DNA from: Alphaproteobacteria bacterium | GTDB taxonomy: Bacteria; Pseudomonadota; Alphaproteobacteria; Ferrovibrionales; Ferrovibrionaceae | Assembly: GCA_026126165.1 (NCBI GenBank) | Contig: JAHCJR010000012.1 | Coordinates: 1-52,432, forward strand | Reading direction: 5' to 3' | DNA: 52,432 bases | Shown here: in pieces, positions 1 to 8,857 of the stretch | How the letters are laid out: every line of letters begins with the position of its first letter | Numbering within the stretch: the first letter of the stretch is position 1 | Position numbers and translations under genes: made by a program | Notes under the pieces: generated by a model | Databases searched by the model: none | Seen by the model: only the letters and a program-made list of their open reading frames with translations | What the model was told of the DNA's origin: nothing

Positions 1-324
1 GTGACGCAGACGCAGAACGTGTCGGAAGCGACCTCCGAACTGATCGATGCGGAGGTGCGCCGCTTCATCGAAGAGGCGGAGGGCAAGGCGCGGACCATCC
101 TGAACGAGCATGTCGACGAGCTGCATGCCGTGGCCAAGGCCCTGCTCGAATACGAGACGCTGTCGGGCGAGGAGATGCGGGCCGTCATTCGCGGCGAGCC
201 CGTGATGCGGCCGAGCGAGCCGGAGAGCCATCCGCCCGAGGGGGGCAGCCGTTCCGCGGTGCCGCCGACCAGGGGCAAGCCCAGCGCCGGCGGTTTCGAT
301 CCCAAGCCGCAACCCAGCGCCTGA
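1..324 (+). CDS. ftsH: ATP-dependent zinc metalloprotease FtsH, C-terminal end (partial)
   Basis: This is the 3' end of ftsH; the gene begins upstream of the window, so the GTG at base 1 is only an in-frame valine. FtsH is a membrane-anchored AAA+ protease that degrades misfolded membrane proteins and short-lived regulators, including RpoH in the species studied. The visible part is the end of the helical peptidase domain (SELIDAEVRRFIEEAE, then EYETLSGEEMRAVIRGE), followed by a proline- and glycine-rich tail of about 40 residues, as is usual for alphaproteobacterial FtsH. folP starts 17 bp downstream, matching the common ftsH-folP-glmM order. The AAA domain and HEXXH site are outside the window. 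Confidence 0.93.
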   Translation: MTQTQNVSEATSELIDAEVRRFIEEAEGKARTILNEHVDELHAVAKALLEYETLSGEEMRAVIRGEPVMRPSEPESHPPEGGSRSAVPPTRGKPSAGGFDPKPQPSA

Positions 325-341
325 GCTTCGCGGCGAGGTCC

Positions 342-1406
342 GTGTCGCGTCTCTACCTGCTGCCCGGCGGGCTCGATTCCGGCTCCCGGGCGTGCCGGGC
401 GCTGGCCCGGGGCAGCGCCCTGCCGCTCGCCGGTGGTCCCGTCTCGTTCGCCTGGCTCGATCTCATCCTGCGCGAAGGCGCATCCGGCCGACGGACGAGG
501 CGTCTGCGGGTCGAGGATGGCCGGGTGTCGGGCCTGCCCGCCGAGGCGGAAGAAACGTTCGGCAACCTGACCGCCGCACGGCCGACTTTTGCCGGTTACG
601 ATGCGACGCGGACGCGGGTCATGGGGATTGTCAACGTCACCCCCGACAGTTTTTCCGATGGCGGGGCCCATTTCGCGACGGGTGCGGCGATCGCCTGCGC
701 CCGCAGGCTGCAAGCGGAAGGTGCCGATCTCGTCGATATCGGCGGCGAATCCACCCGGCCTGGCGCCCTGCCGGTCAGCCGGGAGGAGGAATTGGCGCGG
801 ATCCTGCCTGTTCTTGACGGCCTGGCGGGAGCGGGGCTCGGAATTTCCATCGACACCCGCCATGCCGCCTGCATGGCGGCGGCCCTGGAACGCGGCGCCA
901 GCGTCGTCAACGATGTCAGCGCGCTGACCCACGATCCGGCTTCGCTCGATATCGTCGCCGGCTCGGGTGCTTCGGTCGTGCTGATGCATGCCCAAGGCAG
1001 CCCGGCGGACATGCAGCGCGATCCGCGCTACGATGACGTGCTGCTCGATGTCTACGATCACCTCGCCGCCCGCATCGCCGCCTGCCGTCAGGCGGGAATG
1101 GCGAGCGGGCGTATCGCCATCGATCCGGGTATCGGTTTCGGCAAGACGACGGAGCACAATCTTGCGCTCCTTTCCGGCCTTGCCCTGTTTCACGGGTTGG
1201 GCTGCGCGCTCCTGCTCGGGGTCTCGCGCAAAGGCTTCATCGGCCGGATCGGCGGTGGCCAGCCGGTGGAACGCAGGCTCGGCGGCTCGCTCGCGGCCGG
1301 CCTCGCCGGCGCGGCGCGGGGTGCGCAATGGCTGCGGGTGCATGACGTGGAAGCGACCGTCCAGGCGCTGGCGGTTGCCGGAGCGATCGCGCGGGCGGAG
1401 CCCTGA
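342..1406 (+). CDS. folP: Dihydropteroate synthase
   Basis: DHPS joins p-aminobenzoate to the pterin pyrophosphate in folate synthesis. The 354-residue product has the two family signatures: GIVNVTPDSFSDGG at residues 95-108 and DIGGESTRPGA at 132-142. The catalytic barrel therefore starts near residue 90. The preceding ~90 residues are an extension beyond the usual ~280-residue enzyme; such extensions occur in alphaproteobacterial FolP, and I see no separate domain in it. The start is the GTG at 342, 17 bp after the ftsH stop, which suggests co-transcription. The region after the stop has about 100 bp before glmM. Confidence 0.95.
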   Translation: MSRLYLLPGGLDSGSRACRALARGSALPLAGGPVSFAWLDLILREGASGRRTRRLRVEDGRVSGLPAEAEETFGNLTAARPTFAGYDATRTRVMGIVNVTPDSFSDGGAHFATGAAIACARRLQAEGADLVDIGGESTRPGALPVSREEELARILPVLDGLAGAGLGISIDTRHAACMAAALERGASVVNDVSALTHDPASLDIVAGSGASVVLMHAQGSPADMQRDPRYDDVLLDVYDHLAARIAACRQAGMASGRIAIDPGIGFGKTTEHNLALLSGLALFHGLGCALLLGVSRKGFIGRIGGGQPVERRLGGSLAAGLAGAARGAQWLRVHDVEATVQALAVAGAIARAEP

Positions 1407-1508
1407 TCCACGCCAGGCGTCCGCCGGGTGTCCGCCGTCACATGACGATTCATCAACCTTTCTGGTATAAACCAACCAGCGGGGACAACTGACATTTCGG
1501 GGAACTCG

Positions 1509-2852
1509 ATGGCGCGCAGGCTGTTCGGAACCGATGGCATCCGCGGGATGGCCAACAGCGAACCGATGACGGCGGAGACGTCGCTCCGGGTCGGCATGGC
1601 GGCGGGTGCGCAATTCATGCGCGGCAGCCATCGCCACAGGGTCGTGATCGGCAAGGATACCCGTCTTTCCGGCTACATGATCGAGCCGGCACTCACCGCG
1701 GGCTTCATCTCGGTCGGGATGGACGTCATCCTGGTCGGGCCGATGCCGACGCCGGCGGTCGCCATGCTGACCCGCTCGCTGCGCGCCGATCTCGGCGTCA
1801 TGGTCTCGGCCTCGCACAACGCCTACGAGGATAACGGGATCAAGCTGTTCGGGCCGGACGGCTACAAGCTCTCCGACGATGTCGAGGCGGAGATCGAGCG
1901 CCGCATGGCGGGGGGGCTTGCGGAGTCGCTTGCGCCGTCGGCCAAGCTCGGCCGCGCGCAGCGGCTCGAGGATGCGGCCGGACGTTACATCGAATATGCC
2001 AAGAACACCTTTCCCAAGGGGCGCACCCTTGCCGGCCTCAAGATCGTGGTGGATTGCGCCAACGGCGCCGCCTACAAGGTGGCGCCGACCGTATTGTGGG
2101 AACTGGAGGCGGAAGTCATTCCGATCGGCGTGGCGCCGGACGGCTTCAACATCAACCGCAATTGCGGCTCGACAGCGACCGAAGCGTTGCGCACCGCGGT
2201 CATCACCCATCACGCCCATCTCGGCATCGCCCTGGACGGCGACGCCGACCGGCTGGTGATGGCGGACGAAAACGGCCAGCTCATCGACGGCGACCAGCTC
2301 ATGGCGGTGATCGCCGAGCGCTGGCACCAGGACGGCCGGCTGCAGGGTGGCAGCATCGTGGCCACCATCATGTCCAACCTTGGCCTCGAGCGATTTCTGG
2401 TCGAGCGCGGTCTCTCGCTCACCCGTACCAAGGTCGGCGACCGCTATGTGCTGGAAGAGATGCGCCGGAGCGGTTGCAACCTCGGCGGGGAGCAGTCGGG
2501 CCACATCATCCTTTCCGATTTTTCCACCACCGGCGATGGGTTGATCGCGGCGTTGCAGATCCTTTCGGTGATTGCCGAGCAGGGCCGTCGCGTCAGCGAG
2601 GTCTGCCGCAAGTTCGCGCCCATGCCGCAGATCCTCAAGAATGTGCGCACCAGCGGCGGCAAGCCGCTTGATAACGATAATGTGAAGAAGGCGATTGACG
2701 CGGCCCGGCAGACGCTTGGCGAGCGTGGCCGTGTGGTCATCCGCCCCTCCGGCACCGAGCCGCTGATCCGGGTCATGGCGGAGGGCGAGGATGAGGTTGT
2801 GATCGGCCGGGTCGTCGATGGTATCGTGGAGGCGCTGTCCAAGGTGGCATGA
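1509..2852 (+). CDS. glmM: Phosphoglucosamine mutase
   Basis: GlmM converts glucosamine-6-phosphate to glucosamine-1-phosphate for UDP-GlcNAc, peptidoglycan and LPS synthesis. The 447-residue length is standard. The N-terminus [10 protein letters not shown] is typical, the phosphoserine loop MVSASHN puts the active serine at about residue 102, the metal-binding loop DGDADR is present, and the C-terminal phosphate-binding loop reads [12 protein letters not shown]. The ATG at 1509 follows a GGGGAA-like ribosome binding site. It sits between folP and thiD on the same strand, as in many alphaproteobacteria. Confidence 0.97.
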   Translation: MARRLFGTDGIRGMANSEPMTAETSLRVGMAAGAQFMRGSHRHRVVIGKDTRLSGYMIEPALTAGFISVGMDVILVGPMPTPAVAMLTRSLRADLGVMVSASHNAYEDNGIKLFGPDGYKLSDDVEAEIERRMAGGLAESLAPSAKLGRAQRLEDAAGRYIEYAKNTFPKGRTLAGLKIVVDCANGAAYKVAPTVLWELEAEVIPIGVAPDGFNINRNCGSTATEALRTAVITHHAHLGIALDGDADRLVMADENGQLIDGDQLMAVIAERWHQDGRLQGGSIVATIMSNLGLERFLVERGLSLTRTKVGDRYVLEEMRRSGCNLGGEQSGHIILSDFSTTGDGLIAALQILSVIAEQGRRVSEVCRKFAPMPQILKNVRTSGGKPLDNDNVKKAIDAARQTLGERGRVVIRPSGTEPLIRVMAEGEDEVVIGRVVDGIVEALSKVA

Positions 2853-2877
2853 CGCTTTCAGGGTATCGGATCGAAGG

Positions 2878-3687
2878 ATGCAGGGACGGGTACTGATCGT
2901 AGCGGGCTCGGATTCGGGCGGCGGCGCCGGCATCCAGGCCGACCTCAAGACCGTGACCTGCCTCGGCGGCTATGCCGCCACGGCCATCACCGCACTGACC
3001 GCCCAGGACACGCGCGCGGTTCATGGCATCCACGAGGTGCCGCCCGACTTTCTCCGCCTGCAGATGGAAGTGGTGCTCGACGATCTTGGTGCGGATGCGG
3101 TCAAGCTCGGCATGCTGCATCGCGCCGATCTCATCGACGTGGTGGCGAATGTTCTGCGCGCGCGCGCGCCGGGCGTTCCGGTGGTGGCGGATCCGGTCAT
3201 GGTGGCGAAGAGCGGCCATTCGCTGCTCGAGGAGAGCGCCTTTCGCGCGCTGCTCGCGCGCATCCTGCCGCTGGCGCGGGTGCTGACGCCGAACCTGCCG
3301 GAGGCCGAACGCCTGCTTGGCCGGCCAATAGCCGGCATCGCGGAGATGCCCGATGCGGCACGCGCGCTGCTCGCGCTGGGTCCGCAGGCGGTGCTGCTCA
3401 AGGGCGGCCATCTGGAGGGCGACAGGCTGGTCGATGTGCTGGCGAGTGCCGGGGGGATCACGGTTTTCGAATCCGAACGGATCCGCACCTCCAGCACGCA
3501 CGGGACCGGCTGCACCCTGGCCTCCGCCATCGCCGCCGGGCTGGCGCAGGGGCTCGCGCTCGAGCAGGCGGTCGCGCGTGCCCGCGCCTATGTGCGCGAG
3601 GCGATCCTGCGGGCGCCGGGACTGGGCGGCGGCCATGGGCCGCTTGGCCATGGCCATACGGTCCGCCCTTTTGCCGTCTCTTCCTGA
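2878..3687 (+). CDS. thiD: Hydroxymethylpyrimidine/phosphomethylpyrimidine kinase
   Basis: ThiD phosphorylates HMP and then HMP-phosphate to give HMP-pyrophosphate for thiamine synthesis. The 269-residue protein opens with VLIVAGSDSGGGAGIQADLK, the ribokinase-fold substrate and phosphate motif of the family, and ends with the anion-hole motif THGTGCTLASAIAAGLAQG. I chose the ATG at 2878, because the family starts directly at this motif and 25 bp separate it from the glmM stop. The next gene is convergent and ends only 6 bp away, so no terminator fits between them. No TPP riboswitch is visible, so the gene probably depends on the glmM transcript. Confidence 0.95.
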   Translation: MQGRVLIVAGSDSGGGAGIQADLKTVTCLGGYAATAITALTAQDTRAVHGIHEVPPDFLRLQMEVVLDDLGADAVKLGMLHRADLIDVVANVLRARAPGVPVVADPVMVAKSGHSLLEESAFRALLARILPLARVLTPNLPEAERLLGRPIAGIAEMPDAARALLALGPQAVLLKGGHLEGDRLVDVLASAGGITVFESERIRTSSTHGTGCTLASAIAAGLAQGLALEQAVARARAYVREAILRAPGLGGGHGPLGHGHTVRPFAVSS

Positions 3688-3693
3688 CCTCGT

Positions 3694-5121
3694 TCAGATG
3701 ATGCCGCGGCGCACGCCGATTCCGCTGCCGGCCAGATCGGCGACGTCGCGGAGTGCCTGAGCCAGACGCTCGCGGCTCGGCGCGGCGCCGATCGAGATGC
3801 GCACCGCATGGGGGGCCGGGGCGCGGCCGACGGCGAAATGGCCGGCCGCCAGCAGCAGGATGCCGCGCCGCGCCGCCGCCTGCACGAATTCCTGGGCGCG
3901 CCAGGGCTCGGGCAACTGCAGCCAGACATGGAAGCAGTGCGGGTGGCTGCGATACTCGAAGCCTTGCAGATGCCGCGCGGCGATCTCGTGACGGGCGGCG
4001 CATTCCTCGCGCTGCATCGCGATCAGCTTCTCCGCCGTGCCATCCTCGATCCAGCGCGTGATCATTTCGAGCGGCAGGGTCGGCAAGGCGATCGACATGG
4101 CATACATCGCGTCGATGAGCCGTTCGACATGCTCGGCCGGTGCCGCCAGCCAGCCCATGCGCATGCCCGGTGTCAGGCACTTCGAGGCGCTCGCGACATG
4201 GATCGTGCGCTCCGGCGCCAATGTGGCGATGGGCGGCGGCCGCTCGGTGGGCAGGATGCCATAGACGTCATCCTCGATGATGATCAGCTCGTACCGGCGG
4301 GCGATCTCCACGATCTTGCGCCGCCGCGCCAGACCCATGATGGACGTTGTCGGATTCTGCATGGTCGGCACCAGGCAGAGGATGCGCACGCCGCCTTCGC
4401 GGCAGGCCGCTTCGAGCGACTCGGGAAGCAGCCCCTCCTCGTCCATGGGCAGGCCCTCCGGCTGCAGATGGTAGAGCCTTGCCGCGTGCAGCAGGCCGGC
4501 ATAGGTCAGCCTTTCGCAGAGGATGCGTTCGCCGGGCGCGGCGAGCGCGCCGAGTGCCGCGGCCAGCGCCTGTTGCGCGCCGCCGGTGACGATGACCCGC
4601 TCCGGCGGCACCTCGATGCCGGTACGCCGTAGCCAGTGGGCGCCGGCGGCGCGGTAGCGCAGCGTTCCCGCGGGCTCGCCATAGCTCAGGAAACTGTGCG
4701 GCAACGCCCGCTCGCGCGCGCAGTTCTCCGCCACCTTGTGCAAGGTTGCGATCACCGCATCGGAGATTTGCTCGCCGACCGGCACGTTGCGCGTGAGATT
4801 GAGCGCGGCATCGCCCATATCGAGAAGATTGTCTCCCTCTCCGTCCGGCGGGCCGGGAAACTTCGTCATCGCCCTGGGCTGTTCGCGCACATAGGTGCCG
4901 CGCCCGACCTCGCCCGACACCTGGCCGCGGGCCTCCGCCAGCATGTAGCCGCGGTTGACGGTGCCCACCGTCAGGCCAAGGCGAAAGGCGAGATCCCGCA
5001 CCGGCGGCAGCCGGTCGCCGGCTTTGAGATCGCCGTCGCGGATCGCAAGCGCAATCGCTTCGGCGATGGCCTGATAGCGCGGGCCGGGAAAATCCTCGAT
5101 CCTTGGAACCCAGATTGTCAT
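3694..5121 (-). CDS. MocR/PdxR-family regulator: GntR winged helix fused to class I aminotransferase
   Basis: A 475-residue MocR-type transcription factor. Residues about 14-80 are a GntR winged helix-turn-helix (LPPVRDLAFRLGLTVGTVNR, then the wing GEVGRGTYV). Residues ~100-475 form a fold type I aminotransferase-like domain with the PLP-binding lysine K314 (SASKCLTPG), the pyridine-nitrogen aspartate in IIEDDVYG and the NPTT motif. In this family the domain senses PLP or an amino-acid ligand rather than acting as a metabolic enzyme. The gene is divergent from the DUF1127 gene at 5219, and the 97-bp gap is rich in ATTGT/ACAAT half-sites. The ATG at 5121 has no clear Shine-Dalgarno sequence. 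The true ligand is unknown. Confidence 0.9.
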   Translation of the reverse strand: MTIWVPRIEDFPGPRYQAIAEAIALAIRDGDLKAGDRLPPVRDLAFRLGLTVGTVNRGYMLAEARGQVSGEVGRGTYVREQPRAMTKFPGPPDGEGDNLLDMGDAALNLTRNVPVGEQISDAVIATLHKVAENCARERALPHSFLSYGEPAGTLRYRAAGAHWLRRTGIEVPPERVIVTGGAQQALAAALGALAAPGERILCERLTYAGLLHAARLYHLQPEGLPMDEEGLLPESLEAACREGGVRILCLVPTMQNPTTSIMGLARRRKIVEIARRYELIIIEDDVYGILPTERPPPIATLAPERTIHVASASKCLTPGMRMGWLAAPAEHVERLIDAMYAMSIALPTLPLEMITRWIEDGTAEKLIAMQREECAARHEIAARHLQGFEYRSHPHCFHVWLQLPEPWRAQEFVQAAARRGILLLAAGHFAVGRAPAPHAVRISIGAAPSRERLAQALRDVADLAGSGIGVRRGII

Positions 5122-5218
5122 GGTGACAATACTTTGATTGACCGGAACAATCTGTCAAGTCATATTTTCATTGTTCGGGACAATTGTGTCGATTGTACCG
5201 TCTGAAGGAACCGGAAAC
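5122..5218. promoter_or_regulatory. Divergent promoter region with ATTGT/ACAAT operator repeats
   Basis: The gap between the MocR gene and the DUF1127 gene contains at least five ATTGT or ACAAT pentamers. They include a GAACAAT (5145-5151) and ATTGTTC pair in inverted orientation and a GGACAATTGT run further right. On the plus strand TTGACC at 5138-5143, a 17-bp spacer and CATATT at 5161-5166 make a good promoter for the DUF1127 gene. On the minus strand a perfect TTGACA lies at 5158-5153, with a poor -10. The repeated half-sites lie over both promoters, as expected for a MocR autoregulatory operator. Assigning them to this protein is inference. Confidence 0.5.
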
Positions 5219-5434
5219 ATGCAGACAACCAGCACAATGCGGCCGGCCGCCCTGCCGGAGAGGATCTCCCCGCTTGCGATCCTGCTGCGGGCCGTGAATC
5301 TTCTGCTCGTCTGGCAGGATCGTGCCCGCGACCGCCAGCAACTGGCCGCCATGAGCGATCGGGCGCTGCGCGATGTCGGGCTCTCCCGGGCCGATATCGA
5401 CCGGGAGGCGAGCAAGCCCTTCTGGACCGCCTGA
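5219..5434 (+). CDS. DUF1127 (YjiS-like) small protein
   Basis: A 71-residue basic protein. Its C-terminal half (LLVWQDRARDRQQLAAMSDR followed by ALRDVGLSRADI) is the DUF1127 signature, an arginine-rich helical domain ending in the L-x-D-I-G-L-S-like motif. Small DUF1127 proteins of alphaproteobacteria have been linked to RNA binding and phosphate or carbon metabolism, but the role of this one is unknown. The ATG at 5219 follows GAAGGAACC. It is divergent from a MocR regulator and lies 28 bp ahead of phzF, so it may be the MocR target and the first gene of a DUF1127-phzF-GNAT transcript. Confidence 0.85.
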   Translation: MQTTSTMRPAALPERISPLAILLRAVNLLLVWQDRARDRQQLAAMSDRALRDVGLSRADIDREASKPFWTA

Positions 5435-5462
5435 GCGAATCCGCGCCGGAGGAGGTGCCGCG

Positions 5463-6248
5463 ATGCAACTGCCGCTCTTTCAGGTCGATGCCTTCGCCGA
5501 ACGGGTCTTTGCCGGCAATCCGGCGGCGGTGGTGCCGCTCGAGGGCCCGCTCGATCCCGCGCTGATGCAGGCGGTGGCGGCGGAGAACAACCTGTCGGAA
5601 ACTGCCTTCTTCCATCCGGAGGGGGATGGCTTCCGGCTGTGCTGGTTTACCCCGGTTGCCGAGGTGGATCTGTGCGGCCATGCCACCCTGGCAAGCGCCT
5701 GGACCCTCTTCGAGCGCCTTGGCTGGGCGCGGCCGGAGATCGCCTTCGAGACCAGGAGCGGGCGCCTTGTCGTTCGCCGCGAGGCCGATGGATCGCTCGC
5801 CATGGATTTCCCCAGCCGCCCGCCCAGGGAAGTTCCCTGGGACGAGGCGCTGGCGGCGGCGGCCGGCGGCCGGCCCCGGGCGATGCTGGCGGCGCGCGAT
5901 GCGATGCTGGTCTATGACAGCGAGGAAGAAGTGCGGGCACTCGCGCCAGACATGGCAGCGCTCGTCCGCGCGGCGCATTACGCGCTGATCGTCACCGCGC
6001 CCGGCACAGGCGGGGTGGATTTCGTCAGCCGTTTCTTCGCGCCGAAGCAGGGAATTCCCGAGGATCCGGTGACCGGTTCGGCGCATTGCACCCTGGTGCC
6101 CTATTGGGCGGTGCGGCTCGGGCGGGCCGAACTCGAGGCCCGTCAGATCTCGCGGCGCGGCGGCGCCCTGCGTTGTCGCGACCGTGGCACGCGGATCGAG
6201 ATCGGCGGCCGCTGCAAGCTCTACATGGAGGGGCAGATCCATGTCTGA
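5463..6248 (+). CDS. PhzF family isomerase/epimerase-like protein
   Basis: A 261-residue protein of the PhzF/diaminopimelate-epimerase fold. The N-terminus LPLFQVDAFAERVFAGNPAA is typical. The catalytic glutamate is E46 in NNLSETAFF, and the family motifs CGHATLA and DPVTGSAHC are present. Members isomerise small acids, but most, like this one, have no known substrate. The ATG at 5463 follows GGAGGTGCCG, a strong ribosome binding site. The stop overlaps the start of the GNAT gene by 8 bp, so the two are translationally coupled. No phenazine genes are nearby, so a phenazine role is not supported. Confidence 0.9.
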   Translation: MQLPLFQVDAFAERVFAGNPAAVVPLEGPLDPALMQAVAAENNLSETAFFHPEGDGFRLCWFTPVAEVDLCGHATLASAWTLFERLGWARPEIAFETRSGRLVVRREADGSLAMDFPSRPPREVPWDEALAAAAGGRPRAMLAARDAMLVYDSEEEVRALAPDMAALVRAAHYALIVTAPGTGGVDFVSRFFAPKQGIPEDPVTGSAHCTLVPYWAVRLGRAELEARQISRRGGALRCRDRGTRIEIGGRCKLYMEGQIHV

Positions 6249-6738
6249 ACTGCGCCTTGCGCCGTGCCGTATCGTCCCGGCACGCAGCCGCGCGGACATC
6301 GCCGCGGCGCGGACGCTGTTCGAGGCCTATGCGGCCTCGCTCGATTTCAGCCTGTGCTTCCAGGACTTCGACCGCGAACTGAAGTCACTGCCCGGCGAGT
6401 ATGCCCCGCCGCGCGGCGCGCTGCTGCTGGCGCGGCGCGAGGAGGGCGGTGCGGCCATCGGCTGCGTGGCCCTGCGGCCGCTGACGGAGGCGGGTGTCGC
6501 GGAGATGAAGCGGCTGTACCTGGCGCCCGAGGCGCGCGGCCTCGGCGTCGGCCGGCGGCTGGTGCAGGAAATCGTCGACGAGGCGCGCCGCCTCGGCTAC
6601 CGGACGATGAAGCTCGACACGGTGGCCGGCTCGATGCAGGCCGCCATCGGTCTCTATCGCGATTTCGGCTTTCACGAGACAGCACCCTACACGCACAACC
6701 CGCAACCGGACGTCATCTACATGGAGCGCACGCTCTAG
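6241..6738 (+). CDS. GNAT family N-acetyltransferase
   Basis: A 165-residue GCN5-related acetyltransferase. The acetyl-CoA pyrophosphate loop reads EARGLGVGRRLVQEIVDEAR, preceded by the beta-4 strand (VAEMKRLYLAP) and followed by a C-terminal GLYRDFGF motif. Such enzymes transfer an acetyl group to an amine; the acceptor here is unknown. The start ATG lies inside the end of phzF (8-bp overlap), which implies a shared transcript. The next gene is 51 bp away on the same strand. Confidence 0.9.
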   Translation: MSELRLAPCRIVPARSRADIAAARTLFEAYAASLDFSLCFQDFDRELKSLPGEYAPPRGALLLARREEGGAAIGCVALRPLTEAGVAEMKRLYLAPEARGLGVGRRLVQEIVDEARRLGYRTMKLDTVAGSMQAAIGLYRDFGFHETAPYTHNPQPDVIYMERTL

Positions 6739-6789
6739 CTTCCTCCGCCTGCCATGCTACTCTGCCGCCCGCCAACGGGAGGGGAGCGC

Positions 6790-7845
6790 ATGAAGCATCG
6801 TATAGCGGTCATCGCCGGGGACGGGATCGGCAAGGAAGTGGTGCCGGAGGGCATCCGCGCGCTGGAGGCGGCGGGCCGCAAGTTCGGCATCGAATTCGAG
6901 TGGGTCGAGTTCGACTGGTCCTGCGAAACCTACCTCAAGACCGGGCGGATGATGCCCGAGGACGGCATCCAGCAGCTTTCGGGCTTCGAGAGCATTTTTC
7001 TCGGCGCGGTCGGCTATCCCGGCGTGCCGGATCACGTTTCGCTCTGGGGCCTGCTCATCCCCTTCCGCCGGCAGTTCCGCCAGTATGTCAACCAGCGGCC
7101 GGTTCGCCTCCTGCCGGGCATGACCTCGCCGTTGCGCGATCGCGGCCCGGCGGACATCGACATGATCATCGTGCGCGAGAATGTCGAGGGCGAGTATTCC
7201 GAGATCGGCGGGCGGCTCTACCAGGGCAGCGACCAGGAAATGGCGATGCAGCAGACGGTCTTCACCCGGAAGGGCGTCGACCGCATCCTGCGTCATGCCT
7301 TCGAACTGGCGCGCAGGCGCAAGCGAAAGCACGTGACGTCCGCCACCAAGTCCAACGGCATCATCCACACCATGCCTTACTGGGACGAACGCTTCCGCGC
7401 CATCGCCGCAGAATATCCGGACGTGCAGACGGCGCAGTACCATATCGATATCCTCTGCGCGCACTTCGTCCAGCATCCTGACTGGTTCGACGTGGTGGTC
7501 GGTTCCAACCTGTTCGGCGACATCCTCTCCGATCTCGGCCCGGCGGTTGCCGGCTCGATCGGCATTGCCCCTTCCGCCAACATCAACCCGGAGCGGAAAT
7601 ACCCTTCGATGTTCGAGCCCGTCCATGGATCGGCGCCCGACATCGCGGGACGCAACATCGCCAATCCGATCGGCCAGATCTGGTCGGGCGCGATGATGCT
7701 CGAGCATCTCGGCCACGGCGAGGCGGCGCGCGCCGTCGAACAGGCGATCGAGCGCGTGGTGCGCGAGGGGCGCGTGCTGACCCGCGATCTTGGTGGTCAG
7801 GCCTCGACCGACGAACTCGGCCGGGCCATCGCCGAGGCGATCTGA
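6790..7845 (+). CDS. Tartrate dehydrogenase / D-malate dehydrogenase family protein
   Basis: A 351-residue beta-decarboxylating dehydrogenase of the isocitrate/isopropylmalate family, acting on a 2-hydroxyacid with NAD and Mn2+. The N-terminus IAVIAGDGIGKEVVPEGIRAL is characteristic, and the substrate and metal region reads VVVGSNLFGDILSDLGPAVA followed by GIAPSAN. The motif IVRENVEGEYSEIGGR favours the tartrate/D-malate branch (TtuC/DmlA) over LeuB. The ATG at 6790 follows GGGAGGGGAGCGC. It is not next to leu genes. It converges on an aldo/keto reductase that ends 13 bp away. Confidence 0.88.
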   Translation: MKHRIAVIAGDGIGKEVVPEGIRALEAAGRKFGIEFEWVEFDWSCETYLKTGRMMPEDGIQQLSGFESIFLGAVGYPGVPDHVSLWGLLIPFRRQFRQYVNQRPVRLLPGMTSPLRDRGPADIDMIIVRENVEGEYSEIGGRLYQGSDQEMAMQQTVFTRKGVDRILRHAFELARRRKRKHVTSATKSNGIIHTMPYWDERFRAIAAEYPDVQTAQYHIDILCAHFVQHPDWFDVVVGSNLFGDILSDLGPAVAGSIGIAPSANINPERKYPSMFEPVHGSAPDIAGRNIANPIGQIWSGAMMLEHLGHGEAARAVEQAIERVVREGRVLTRDLGGQASTDELGRAIAEAI

Positions 7846-7857
7846 GGCGACGCTCCC

Positions 7858-8835
7858 CTACCAGGCGACCGGGTGGGGCCGGTAGGGTTCGGAAAGCCGC
7901 CGCTCTTCCTCGGCGTCGAGCCTGATCTCGAGCGCGCCGGCCAGTTCCTTGAGCTGTCCCGGCTTCGAGACGCCGATGATCGGCGCGGTGACGCCCGGCC
8001 GGCCGAGAACCCAGGCCAGCGCCACCTGCATGTTCGGCAGGCCGCGCCCCTGTGCCACGGCACCGAGCGCCTCGACGACCCGGAAATCGTCGGGCTGGTA
8101 GTAGATGTTCTGTGCCTTGTCGTCGGTGCGGGCGCGGCTCGTCTCGCCGAAATCGCCGGCGCGGCGGTTTCCCGCCAGGAAGCCGCGCGCGAGCGGGCTC
8201 CAGGGAATGATGCCGATGCCCTCGGCGCGGCAGAGCGGGATCATCTCCCGCTCTTCTTCCCGATAGATGAGGTTGTAATGGTTCTGCATGCTGACGAAGC
8301 GCGCGAAGCCCTCGCGCTCCGACACGGCGAGGCACTTCATGAACTGCCAGGCCCACATGGACGAGGCGCCGATATGCAGCGCCTTGCCCTGGCGCACCAC
8401 ATCGTCGAGCGCCGCCATCACCTCCTCGGCGGGCAGTTCGGGATCGAAGCGGTGAATCTGGTAGAGATCGACATAGTCGGTGCCGAGCCGCTTTAGCGAT
8501 GCGTCGATCGCGTGCCTGATGTGCTTGCGCGAGAGCCCACGCCGGTTCGGACCATCGCCCATCGGGCCGAAGACCTTGGTGGCGATCACCACATCCTCGC
8601 GCCTGACGCCGAAATGCCGGATGGCGCGGCCGAGTATCTCTTCCGAGAGGCCGAGGGAATAGACGTCGGCCGTGTCGAAGAAGTTGATGCCGAGATCGAG
8701 CGCCTCGCGGAAAAATGGCCGGCTCTGCTCCTCGTCCAGAACCCAGGGTCGCCAGTTCGGCGAGCCATAGGTCATGGTGCCGAGACAGAGGCGCGAGACC
8801 TTGAGCCCGGTGCGGCCGAGATTGACGTATTCCAT
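7858..8835 (-). CDS. Aldo/keto reductase (YajO/Tas-like)
   Basis: A 325-residue NADPH-dependent aldo/keto reductase. It begins MEYVNLGRTGLKVSRLCLG, has the catalytic D-x4-Y tetrad segment (FFDTADVYSLGLSEE), and ends in the coenzyme-binding segment (VTAPIIGVSKPGQLKEL). I prefer the ATG at 8835, preceded by GGGAGGAAGT, over upstream in-frame codons. The substrate is unknown. The PLP gene upstream on the same strand ends 22 bp before this start, so both may share a transcript driven from near 9991. Confidence 0.9.
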   Translation of the reverse strand: MEYVNLGRTGLKVSRLCLGTMTYGSPNWRPWVLDEEQSRPFFREALDLGINFFDTADVYSLGLSEEILGRAIRHFGVRREDVVIATKVFGPMGDGPNRRGLSRKHIRHAIDASLKRLGTDYVDLYQIHRFDPELPAEEVMAALDDVVRQGKALHIGASSMWAWQFMKCLAVSEREGFARFVSMQNHYNLIYREEEREMIPLCRAEGIGIIPWSPLARGFLAGNRRAGDFGETSRARTDDKAQNIYYQPDDFRVVEALGAVAQGRGLPNMQVALAWVLGRPGVTAPIIGVSKPGQLKELAGALEIRLDAEEERRLSEPYRPHPVAW

Positions 8836-8857
8836 GACTTCCTCCCGCGTTCTTGCG

